This document shows positions 36,112-43,208 of a stretch of DNA of 43,789 nucleotides, piece by piece. Made by a program: the position numbers and the translations under genes. The stretch's first letter is position 1. The number at the start of each line of letters is the position of its first letter. This stretch comes from an uncultured Muribaculum sp. (GTDB taxonomy: Bacteria; Bacteroidota; Bacteroidia; Bacteroidales; Muribaculaceae): contig CAJUTE010000020.1 of the NCBI GenBank assembly GCA_910589555.1, positions 1 to 43,789 of the forward strand. The letters are read 5' to 3'. A model generated the notes under the pieces. The model had not been told where the DNA came from. It ran no database searches and worked only from the letters and a program-made list of their open reading frames with translations.

Positions 36112-36656
36112 TTTTGACCCGCAGAAGATGCCGCGCCACCCCCATTTTAACCGGCAAAAACACGCCCCGCCGAGAATCCGAATCCGTCGCGGCTACCTCA
36201 ACCCCGCCTGCGAATCACCCGCAAGATTGGAGCTGTTATTAATGGCTATAAATGCAAATTGGTGATTTATTGGCTGTTATGATTGCTGATATATCGCCTA
36301 ATACGAGGATGATCTTAAATATAATGGGTATTTTATGTAGGGGTAAGTTGTTGATCCCGAAGAGCTCAAACTCAAAATCATCCACGCAATCGACGACCAA
36401 CCAACAGGCATTGTCAAATAAACCGACTGTCGCCATTATGGAAATTTCAAGGTTACATATCCGAACGTGACACCACATGTGCAAATTTTGCACATACCAA
36501 GGAATATGCAAATCTCCCCCTCATGATAGCCGAAAGCCGCACCGAGGAGAAAGACACAATGGTGAAGGTCATCGTCAATCTCATCAACAAGAACAACTGA
36601 TTTGTTTTCTTGCCCGCATTTTTCTCATTATCAATTTTTCTTTCCAGAGGTTATAT
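36112..36656. other. Gene-poor junction with possible coding remnants
   Basis: No intact gene that I can support. Two stretches look like gene debris on the plus strand. 36347-36421 reads VDPEELKLKIIHAIDDQPTG and a stop, without a start codon, and resembles small antitoxin-like proteins. 36421-36600 is open and ends EYANLPLMIAESRTEEKD, then MVKVIVNLINKNN and stop, also without a good start. They are in different frames and could be one decayed gene. This is the edge between GC-rich core DNA (carB) and the AT-rich operon. Confidence 0.35.
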
Positions 36657-36657
36657 A

Positions 36658-36706
36658 AAGGTTCGGTTTAACCCGGGTATATATTGTCCGACCTAAACCG
36701 AACCTT
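36658..36706 (-). terminator. Hairpin closing the AT-rich operon
   Basis: Perfect 13-bp stem (36658-36670 with 36694-36706) with a 23-base loop. It lies 18 bases past the last stop codon of the minus-strand operon. There is no strong T-run. Confidence 0.55.
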
Positions 36707-36724
36707 CTATTGTTGTTGATAATG

Positions 36725-36946
36725 TCAATTGAAAATCGAGTTGATTCGAGACTTAACTGTGTTGCAAATTTGCTTTCTCTTTGCTACCGGTAATTTGAGG
36801 TACCATACAGCGGCGCAAATGATGGCTAAGAGCAATGCATAGTCAAGAAGTCCGAAAATCAAGCGACACGTCCATTTGATAATCAGATAAAATGCAAACA
36901 GAGCAAGAACCAGATACGGGAGATGAAAACGGCTATTTATTTTCAT
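36725..36946 (-). CDS. Small membrane protein, last gene of the peptide operon
   Basis: 73 aa from ATG 36946; a GTG at 36958 is an alternative. Two hydrophobic stretches (YLVLALFAFYLIIKW and LLDYALLLAIICAAVWYL) are followed by a basic tail (KRKQICNTVKSRINSIF). The start overlaps the end of the DUF4230 gene by 14 bases, so translation is likely coupled. No family recognised. It may be an anchor or chaperone for the DUF4230 proteins. Confidence 0.65.
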   Translation of the reverse strand: MKINSRFHLPYLVLALFAFYLIIKWTCRLIFGLLDYALLLAIICAAVWYLKLPVAKRKQICNTVKSRINSIFN

Positions 36947-37526
36947 CGTAATGAGCACCCTTAGGAGTTGGGTCGGTAACTACTACAGGTTTGCGGTACA
37001 CTTTAGTCATAAGTGTTTGCAGATTTTTGACCCCTTCCGCACGAGCCCGTTCTATGGTTCCGTTATGGTAGAGAATTTTCTTTGAGTTGGCTTTGATTTT
37101 AGCTTTTATCTGATTTTCTTCCTTGTCGGTCAATTTGTCGCTTGCTAAAGGATTGAAGCTTAAATTTTTTGAGTCAATCACTTGCCACGAATTATCTTCA
37201 GTGGCTTCATTGATTTCAACTATTTCCGGAGAAAGGACTATTTTGACTGTATCACCATCAGTGTTTACCTGCATGTTCTCAAGATCGAATGATACGCTGC
37301 CTCGCTGTTTTTGGACTGCAAAGAGAACTTTGTTGTTTATCGTATCGAGGACAGGCACTTCATTGTAGAGGTCGACGGTGCAGAGTTGAGCCAGTGTTTT
37401 TACGTCTTTTATTTGTCCTTTGCTAATTTCAGTGTTTTTCTTTGGAGCTCCTAACCAAAAGAAGAGCACGATCGCACAGGTTGCTATTGCTGCAAGGATT
37501 ATAATGTTTTTTATTTTCTTAGTCAT
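36933..37526 (-). CDS. DUF4230 domain protein with N-terminal membrane anchor
   Basis: 197 aa. One N-terminal TM helix (IIILAAIATCAIVLFFWLG) and a periplasmic DUF4230-like region: LCTVDLYNEVPVLDTINNK, VQKQRGSVSFDLENMQVN and DTVKIVLSPEIVEINE. The domain is common in Bacteroidota and Firmicutes, of unknown function, and always envelope-bound. It is a diverged tandem paralogue of the lipoprotein encoded 12 bases upstream. Membership in this operon follows from spacing and strand. Confidence 0.75.
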   Translation of the reverse strand: MTKKIKNIIILAAIATCAIVLFFWLGAPKKNTEISKGQIKDVKTLAQLCTVDLYNEVPVLDTINNKVLFAVQKQRGSVSFDLENMQVNTDGDTVKIVLSPEIVEINEATEDNSWQVIDSKNLSFNPLASDKLTDKEENQIKAKIKANSKKILYHNGTIERARAEGVKNLQTLMTKVYRKPVVVTDPTPKGAHYDENK

Positions 37527-37538
37527 GATCTACGATAT

Positions 37539-38096
37539 TTATGATTTGAAATCTATGCTTGGTGTGTAACCATTGGACTCGAAAATTGCCTCAAAGTATT
37601 TTCTGGCTTTTCTTTTTGCAGCTTCAGTGAGTTGCTCCTTGAACATTGGATTTTCCTCAACCTCCTCTTTAAAAGATTTGTTGGCTTGCTCCTTTATTTC
37701 AGCCCTTTCTTTCGAATCGAGGTCTTGGCGCAGCATACCGATGTTCTCGTACTCCTTCCGCATTTCCATGTCACGACCCGTAATCTCAGTTATTACAGGA
37801 GGGAGCGTCACTTTTACAGTTTTGTTTGTCTCGTCAAAAACGAGGTCATCCATTTGCAGTGCCGACAGGTCGATATAGGCTCGCATATATGAGTCATACG
37901 AGTAAACTGCGATGCGTTTGCCTACTGTATACCAGCCGGAACTCTCCATTTTTGCAGTTTTGGTAATAGCCATTGTGGCAAATACCATTTTGTCAACCGA
38001 TTTAATCTCTTGGTAGAGTTCGGTGTTGTCGGTTTTAGAGCAGCCGACCAATAGCAGCATACCCGTTCCGACAAGTAAAGTCTTAGGTAGTTTCAT
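37539..38096 (-). CDS. DUF4230 domain lipoprotein
   Basis: 185 aa. Lipoprotein signal MKLPKTLLVGTGMLLLVGC with lipobox LVGC (C19). DUF4230 core: WYTVGKRIAVYSYDSYMRAY, IDLSALQMDDLVFD and KTVKVTLPPVITEITG. A helical, charged C-terminus follows (KEEVEENPMFKEQLTEAAKR). Probably tethered to the inner or outer membrane, facing the periplasm. It is seven bases downstream of the 66-aa gene. Confidence 0.8.
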   Translation of the reverse strand: MKLPKTLLVGTGMLLLVGCSKTDNTELYQEIKSVDKMVFATMAITKTAKMESSGWYTVGKRIAVYSYDSYMRAYIDLSALQMDDLVFDETNKTVKVTLPPVITEITGRDMEMRKEYENIGMLRQDLDSKERAEIKEQANKSFKEEVEENPMFKEQLTEAAKRKARKYFEAIFESNGYTPSIDFKS

Positions 38097-38103
38097 AAAT
38101 TGA

Positions 38104-38304
38104 TTATTTGATATTTATTGACATAGAGAATCCTTTCTCGGTGTTTGCGCCAGGAAAGTTTGCCCGGACCCATTGTGCCTGTCGGGTCTTGTTGCCCATC
38201 ATCTGCGAGTAGTAGCCAGTCTCGGATTTGTCACATTCGATTACCCGCTTGAATGGCTTTGGTCCGTTAAATTGATAAACTCCTTGAATTGTTACTGTTG
38301 CCAT
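38104..38304 (-). CDS. Hypothetical 66-aa protein in the peptide operon
   Basis: Not recognised. It starts MATVTIQGVYQFNGPKPFKR and ends GANTEKGFSMSINIK, with mixed beta character, two tyrosines next to each other (GYYSQMMGNK), no signal peptide and no TM helix. It lies 18 bases after the ATP-grasp ligase stop and seven bases before the DUF4230 lipoprotein. That position allows a helper, leader-binding or immunity role, or a second peptide substrate. None is shown by sequence. Confidence 0.65.
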   Translation of the reverse strand: MATVTIQGVYQFNGPKPFKRVIECDKSETGYYSQMMGNKTRQAQWVRANFPGANTEKGFSMSINIK

Positions 38305-38322
38305 GGTCGTTAATGTTAATAT

Positions 38323-39321
38323 TTAAGTGTTTTTATCATGTATTATCAATGTGTCGGCAATGCACTTTGAGATTGGCAACCCTGTTTCTTGTTCAATCCA
38401 TAGCCATTGTCCGTTTGGGTTACATTCCAGAAATACATAATCATTCTCTGGCGTAACTATGAAGTCAAAGCAACCAAAATTTAAGCTAAGCCTTTTCAAA
38501 AATGCAGTGCAAAAGTCAGAAACCGCCTTAGGCACATGATATTTACTATGATGTAACCCTTTGTCAAGTCCTTGTCTCCAATCAATTTTACCACTTCCTG
38601 TTTCCATCTCTTGAGAGTCAATTCTACAAGGAAACACTTCTGTCCCAACCACAGTGACTCTTAATTCATAAGCTTTGGGAATGTAGTTCTGAAGATAAGT
38701 TACGGTTTGAGAGAACGCTTCATCAGGGAGTGCCAATAAATCTTTGCTTTTAACAGCTTGAGTATATAGCACATGTTCCTGCATCTCTTCTTCAAACCAT
38801 ATATTATCGTTGTCAATCGATTTAAGACATACTATATCGTAGTTGTTCGAAAATTCTCTTACAGCAGCCTTGTTATTAGCAAAGCATGTGTCCGGTACAT
38901 TCATTCCTAACTGCCTTGCAAGTTTCAGCTGTAACATTTTGGAAGCAGAGTTCCTGTCATAAAGGTGATGACCAATGCAATATCGGTCTCCTAAATAATA
39001 AAGAAGGAATGATAGGAACCCATGTGCTTCCTTAAGATTATGCTCGTTCATCTCCTTGCAGTTCACAGATCTCAATTCAGAGGGAACGAGCGGTCGACGT
39101 TCCCAAATTGAATTGATGTCGTGTCCGAACACTTCGAGCCCTGTATGAATATTTTTGATACGGAAGTTATCACCGCAATACGGAATGCTCAACCATTCAA
39201 ACTCATAGTCAGAAAGAAGAGATTCTGTATTAAGGCGAAAAAAAGGAACTCCCATTGTCTCAAAATGTTCGATAACAGGGGTTGGATGAATATCTTCCTT
39301 ATTGGTTACAATAAGAATCAT
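38323..39321 (-). CDS. MvdC/MvdD-like ATP-grasp peptide ligase (graspetide maturase)
   Basis: 332 aa. The N-terminus MILIVTNKEDIHPTPVIEHF and GVPFFRLNTESLL is the opening typical of MvdC/MvdD ligases, which form ester or amide bonds between side chains of a precursor peptide. The ATP-grasp core follows, with RNSASKMLQLKLARQLG (~125-141), VCLKSIDNDN, TYLQNYIPKAYELRVTVVG (~207-225), CRIDSQEMETGSGKIDWRQG, and the metal-binding end GCFDFIVTPENDYVFLECNP then NGQWLWIE (~286-312). Its ATG overlaps the stop of the 85-aa peptide gene as ATGA. No SPASM or radical-SAM partner and no dedicated peptidase-exporter is visible in the operon. The ligase call is strong; the substrate pairing is inference. Confidence 0.85.
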   Translation of the reverse strand: MILIVTNKEDIHPTPVIEHFETMGVPFFRLNTESLLSDYEFEWLSIPYCGDNFRIKNIHTGLEVFGHDINSIWERRPLVPSELRSVNCKEMNEHNLKEAHGFLSFLLYYLGDRYCIGHHLYDRNSASKMLQLKLARQLGMNVPDTCFANNKAAVREFSNNYDIVCLKSIDNDNIWFEEEMQEHVLYTQAVKSKDLLALPDEAFSQTVTYLQNYIPKAYELRVTVVGTEVFPCRIDSQEMETGSGKIDWRQGLDKGLHHSKYHVPKAVSDFCTAFLKRLSLNFGCFDFIVTPENDYVFLECNPNGQWLWIEQETGLPISKCIADTLIIHDKNT

Positions 39322-39575
39322 TTTACTGATTTAGTGTCGTCAGCGGCATTTTTGGTGTCGCTAGCAGTGACATAACCTGTAGACCCACTCTTTTTGCGAG
39401 TCGACTCGCGATGAATACTCTTGGTGCTTACTGTACGCATCTCATATCCGGAAATCTGACGGAAATAATCGTACATCGGAGTCTCGACTTCCATTTCTTT
39501 GATTGGGGTCGAAGGAGTGAAGTTCATGATTGGAGGCATACAAGCAGATGATGCCCTAAGTTGAGTTGAATTCAT
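39318..39575 (-). CDS. Candidate graspetide precursor peptide
   Basis: 85 aa, start ATG 39575. No signal peptide, no TM helix. The first ~55 residues (MNSTQLRASSACMPPIMNFT, then PSTPIKEMEVETPMYDYFRQ) would be the leader. The last 22 are small and hydroxyl-, lysine- and acid-rich: STGYVTASDTKNAADDTKSV, with five Thr/Ser or Lys acceptors next to three Asp. That is the composition ATP-grasp ligases cross-link into omega-ester or omega-amide rings. It overlaps the ligase gene by four bases. The classic PFFARFLE leader motif of microviridins is absent, so this would be a different graspetide class. Confidence 0.65.
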   Translation of the reverse strand: MNSTQLRASSACMPPIMNFTPSTPIKEMEVETPMYDYFRQISGYEMRTVSTKSIHRESTRKKSGSTGYVTASDTKNAADDTKSVK

Positions 39576-39604
39576 GCTATATCTTTTTTAAGTGATTACT
39601 GTTG

Positions 39605-40354
39605 TTAAATATCCCATTCTGTACCGGATTGCCCAAGTTGTTGCTGGACGGTCGCAAAATCTGCAAGGTTTTTGAATGGACTCTGGGCGGCAAGTGAGTT
39701 GATACTGCCAAGTGTAGCCGACATGAGTGCAGTGTCACCGGCTTCAATGGCCTTGTCAAGAACTCGGAAGTAATTGTCAAACAACTCCGACCGTTCATCA
39801 AATGTTTTGTCAAGATAATCTGACAGAAGTTTGGAAATCGCATTGATACGTGTAACTTCCACTTCCATTTTTGCCTTGATTTCAGTGCGCTTAGTCTCCT
39901 CCATCTGGCATGCTTGAACAGCTTTGGCTATTTCTGTGCCCATAGCAGCGAGGGCACTTACAGCCTCGCTTGCTGTCTCTATTGGAAAAAAGCTTACGGA
40001 TGCGCATGAAGAGTCATCGTTGTATTGCTCTTCCTCAGTATAATCTTCTTCAGAAGAAAATTGTGCGATTTCATCTTCCGGAATTTCGGAAGTTTGGTTT
40101 TCTGCTGCCACATCTATTGGGGTTGCAAGATCCGATGTATCATCCTTTGATTCATTATAAACCGAACTTGCAAGGTTGACAAGCTTGGCACCTTTTGATA
40201 AAAGATTGCTTTCTTCTTGCATTATCGCGGTCGCATTTTTAATCGCATCCAGATTCTTTTTTGACGAATTTACTAAAGCGATTGCACTTTCGCCCATTTC
40301 CTGAGCTGATTCAACGGTTTTAGTTATATTTTTATAAATATTTTTCCAATCCAT
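39605..40354 (-). CDS. Helical soluble protein, partner of the glycine-zipper protein
   Basis: 249 aa, almost entirely helical, not assigned to a named family. An N-terminal amphipathic coil (MDWKNIYKNITKTVESAQEM) leads to an acidic, low-complexity middle (DEIAQFSSEEDYTEEEQYND, ~95-115). The C-terminal block FDERSELFDNYFRVLDKAIE, GDTALMSATLGSINSLAAQS (~188-228) resembles a conserved helical segment I have seen in uncharacterised bacterial proteins of the same context. Its start lies two bases after the 411-aa gene stop, so they are coupled. Confidence 0.65.
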   Translation of the reverse strand: MDWKNIYKNITKTVESAQEMGESAIALVNSSKKNLDAIKNATAIMQEESNLLSKGAKLVNLASSVYNESKDDTSDLATPIDVAAENQTSEIPEDEIAQFSSEEDYTEEEQYNDDSSCASVSFFPIETASEAVSALAAMGTEIAKAVQACQMEETKRTEIKAKMEVEVTRINAISKLLSDYLDKTFDERSELFDNYFRVLDKAIEAGDTALMSATLGSINSLAAQSPFKNLADFATVQQQLGQSGTEWDI

Positions 40355-40356
40355 AG

Positions 40357-41592
40357 TTACAGATTTTTATTTAGGACTTTTTCAGAAGAAAGCGTGACGG
40401 CATCAAGCCCTGCGTTAAGTCCTCCATCGGAGTCAATAAGAGGAGTCCGGCATAATTGGCTGGTAGACTTAACAAGGATAGCCGCTTTTTGAAAAGTGTT
40501 TACATGTTCTGAATTCTGGGAATTGAATTTTTCGGCTATCTCTTCAAGGGAATCAAGAGCGTCAATACACCTTGTCTCAAGCCGCGTTGTCAATGTGGCA
40601 ATTTCATCACTGCGTCTTACGACCCGTTTCATAAGTTCGCAGGCAGCCAAAGTTTTTGCTTCCCAAATTTTGACATCCGCCAAGTATTGGATAGCCTCCG
40701 TATGCTTCTGAGAATAATACATCGATGCCACTGTTGCAGCGGTTGTCAGAATCATTATGCCACTTGCAGCCTGACCAACCATTGCCAATCGTGACGCTCC
40801 AACAGCCATGCCACCTCCGCCAGCACTGACGCTCCCCCCGCCCAGCCATGCCATTGTCGCTTTTTCTGCCGCGGCACCACTTAAATTTTTAATAGCGGTT
40901 CCAGTCGAGGCTGTCGCTAACTTCTGCACTCCATATATTGCCAACTTTTGAGCACCAACAGAAGCTGCAGAGGCCGCACCTATGCCTGTGACTATGGTTG
41001 AAGTCATTTCCTTTTGGTCAATGGAGACCATCTTCATTTCTTCAAGTTCGCCCTCACTAATGTCAATCTGGGAGTACATTTCATATTCTTTGTCTCGCAC
41101 ACCCTGATTCAATCTTTTCACAATGGAGATAAATCTACCCACCGTGTTTTTTAGTGCTTGCATACGTATCTCACCCATATATTTCAGACGGTCATTGGCG
41201 AGATACCGAATTTTCCCGACCTCTTCTTCGACTCTATGGGCAATCTTTTCAGCCTCCTCGCGTGATGTCTTAGCTGCTTGATAGTGGTTGTAAGCATTTA
41301 TTCCGGTCATATCTTTTGCTGTTTCAGCCAGAAAATCACTAGTGGCAGTTGCCATTCCTTTGAGTTTGCTATAATCACCATCTGAAGCTTCGGATATGGC
41401 ATCGCCCATGTATGAGAGTTCATCACCAACACATTTAATTGTTGCTGAAGCAATATTGGAAGCACTTTCTCCGACTTTTTTACCGGCTTCTGCGACCTGC
41501 GACTTTGCGTTAGCAAACACGACTTCGGCATGAGTGCTTGCATCAGATACTGTTTCTGAAACCGATTTCTTTATTTTGTCAAAAAGTCCCAT
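40357..41592 (-). CDS. Coiled-coil protein with glycine-zipper hydrophobic hairpin
   Basis: 411 aa. An amphipathic N-terminus (MGLFDKIKKSVSETVSDAST) and long coiled coil (~100-190, e.g. AEKIAHRVEEEVGKIRYLAN) precede an Ala/Gly-rich segment near 205-290: GIGAASAASVGAQKLAIYG, ATMAWLGGGSVSAGGGGMAV, and the hydrophobic ASGIMILTTAATVASMYYS. A further helix bundle with charged face follows (RRSDEIATLTTRLETRCIDA). The WLGGGS...GGGGM pattern is familiar from uncharacterised proteins across bacteria and suggests a membrane-inserting hairpin as in pore formers. No signal peptide, so it would act from the cytoplasmic side. Function unproven. Confidence 0.7.
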   Translation of the reverse strand: MGLFDKIKKSVSETVSDASTHAEVVFANAKSQVAEAGKKVGESASNIASATIKCVGDELSYMGDAISEASDGDYSKLKGMATATSDFLAETAKDMTGINAYNHYQAAKTSREEAEKIAHRVEEEVGKIRYLANDRLKYMGEIRMQALKNTVGRFISIVKRLNQGVRDKEYEMYSQIDISEGELEEMKMVSIDQKEMTSTIVTGIGAASAASVGAQKLAIYGVQKLATASTGTAIKNLSGAAAEKATMAWLGGGSVSAGGGGMAVGASRLAMVGQAASGIMILTTAATVASMYYSQKHTEAIQYLADVKIWEAKTLAACELMKRVVRRSDEIATLTTRLETRCIDALDSLEEIAEKFNSQNSEHVNTFQKAAILVKSTSQLCRTPLIDSDGGLNAGLDAVTLSSEKVLNKNL

Positions 41593-41615
41593 GGTATCAA
41601 AGCTCTAAAACTGCA

Positions 41616-42635
41616 TTATAAAAGTCTGTCAATCCATTTAACGACAACGGCGCGGGCTTTGCTGTTGGTTTCTACCGCCTTGCTGAGGCCGTTGCTGACC
41701 CCATAGTTGGGCAGCGATGTTAGTTCGCGCCACCAGATGTTACTACGTCGTGATCCTTTATGCAAGGTTTTAAGAGTCTTAGAATACTCCGAATCTTCTT
41801 CCGCGCCCTGTGCCTGAACGACATAGAATCGACCTTTTTTATAAAACGATATTTTATGTTGTGCGGTAGGCTTGTATACTGAAATGGTATCCTTGACCGG
41901 ATCTATCACAACATTCCATCCATTCGATTTTAATTCAGACAGTTTCTGTGCCCATGATTCCATATTTTCTGCTTCTTGCTCATCAGACTTTTCACTGTCT
42001 TTATCCTCAGCCTCTATTTCGCTGAGTTCAGAACTGGATGCACTGGCATCAATTACACATGCAAGATTTTCTATTGAGGTCTCATATTCAGCGTTCCGGA
42101 CGTAGGCTCTTCCCGGGTACAGCTCTGCACCAAACAACTCTGCAATTGAAAACAGAGACTGTATGAGTTCCTTGTCATCAGGCACTTCGTCTGCATAGAA
42201 AGCTATTATTTTAGAAATTTCTCGGTTAAGAGCTGTCAATTGCTGACTGTCTCCATGCATAGCAAGAGCCGCAGTGCGGAATTTCAGTTCCGACTGTGCT
42301 TCATCTTTCTTAGTCGTTACGTATCGGCAAAGAGCATCAAGAAACTGCTGATATGCATTCAGTTTCTGCTTGAAGATTTCAGTTTCATTTTCCTGGTCTC
42401 TTTCTATACGGTGTTGTTCTTCCAATAATGCGATTTGTTGTTTGGATTGTCCTTTGAATAGAAAGAATGTGGCAAATACTGTCATTGCCACTCCAAGGAC
42501 AGCTCCAATTATCGTCAACGGGAGTTCGCGGCTATCAGCCAAAGATACAGAGACAACAGCAATCGCTATGATCGCTATTGCAAAAGCAAAACTCCACCAT
42601 TTTTCAAGAAAAGTCTGTCGGTCATTATCAGCCAT
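41616..42635 (-). CDS. Two-TM coiled-coil membrane protein, first gene of the peptide operon
   Basis: 339 aa from ATG 42635; an in-frame ATG at 42674 lies in the structured leader. Two TM helices (WWSFAFAIAIIAIAVVSVSL ~13-32; LTIIGAVLGVAMTVFATFFL ~40-59) are followed by a coiled coil (KQQIALLEEQHRIERDQENE ~63-82), an alpha-helical domain, an acidic linker (ELSEIEAEDKDSEKSDEQEA) and a basic C-terminal domain (SRRSNIWWRELTSLPNYG). The bulk faces the cytoplasm. TM pair plus coiled coil plus soluble domain is common in membrane sensors and effectors of conflict systems, but I do not recognise the C-terminal domain. Confidence 0.65.
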   Translation of the reverse strand: MADNDRQTFLEKWWSFAFAIAIIAIAVVSVSLADSRELPLTIIGAVLGVAMTVFATFFLFKGQSKQQIALLEEQHRIERDQENETEIFKQKLNAYQQFLDALCRYVTTKKDEAQSELKFRTAALAMHGDSQQLTALNREISKIIAFYADEVPDDKELIQSLFSIAELFGAELYPGRAYVRNAEYETSIENLACVIDASASSSELSEIEAEDKDSEKSDEQEAENMESWAQKLSELKSNGWNVVIDPVKDTISVYKPTAQHKISFYKKGRFYVVQAQGAEEDSEYSKTLKTLHKGSRRSNIWWRELTSLPNYGVSNGLSKAVETNSKARAVVVKWIDRLL

Positions 42636-43010
42636 TGTGTAAATCGTCGGCCGCGGTCTTCCCCTCGTTGGCATTAGATTGGTTTATACGAGAAAGCGTA
42701 GGAATCTGTATCTGTCACCGTCCTACTCTCCGAGGCTTCTCGCATTGCCCTATTGATGTCAGACGGCAACGCAGAAGCCCACGCTTGTATATGCAACAAT
42801 AGCGTCCGGCTGTACCTTTCCCAAGGTGCTTTGCCGAAAGCATGATATTACATATCCACGGGCATCTACCGTTGCTCAGTCCTTGACATCAATATGAATT
42901 TTGCGAGAATTCCGAAGAGTCAAGAATCAGCGCGGATAAACGCTTTCTTAATTATGTTCACTGCATCCCGCCTCGCTTTACCCTAAGCCGGGCCTTTGCG
43001 ATGCGGTCTA
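42636..43010 (-). ncRNA. Long structured leader RNA of the peptide operon
   Basis: About 375 nt between the -7 box and the first ATG. Supported helices: a perfect 10-bp long-range stem (42884-42893 with 42752-42761) enclosing 122 nt; inside it two adjacent hairpins (42828-42841, GCTTT/AAAGC; 42814-42827, ACCTT/AAGGT) and AGATGCCC pairing with GGGCTTCT; downstream a two-part hairpin at 42689-42742 with outer CGAGAAGC arm and inner GTAGGA/TCCTAC. I do not recognise RNase P, tmRNA, SRP or a known riboswitch. There is no T-run before the gene, so it is a leader rather than a terminated RNA, unless processed. Confidence 0.6.
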
Positions 43011-43016
43011 CGGTTG

Positions 43017-43048
43017 CAAAAATAACAACAAATTTTTACAATTACAAT
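43017..43048 (-). promoter_or_regulatory. Promoter of the leader RNA and peptide operon
   Basis: Minus strand -7 TATTTTTG (43017-43024) and -33 ATTG (43045-43048), 20-base spacer. The -33 is one base off consensus. Nothing else is evident in 43049-43208. Confidence 0.6.
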
Positions 43049-43208
43049 ATTTAGCTCAAAATGTGAATGTTAAAAAGTCGCCGCTGGAGGTAAGTGCCGT
43101 TAGGCATGAGTGAGCATATATTCCGGCGATGGTGAAATAAATCGATGGCTTGCTGATGCGGATTAAACGGTTTCGCGGCTCACTTTCAAACGATTTTCAG
43201 GCTTAGAG

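Noticed and set aside
36239..36511. 90-codon minus-strand open frame in the carB-operon gap
   Set aside because: No recognisable features, and low-complexity aromatic composition; probably spurious.
42636..43010. RNase P RNA, tmRNA or SRP RNA on the minus strand
   Set aside because: The hallmark conserved blocks of these RNAs are not visible, and no tRNA-like ends or tag reading frame were found.
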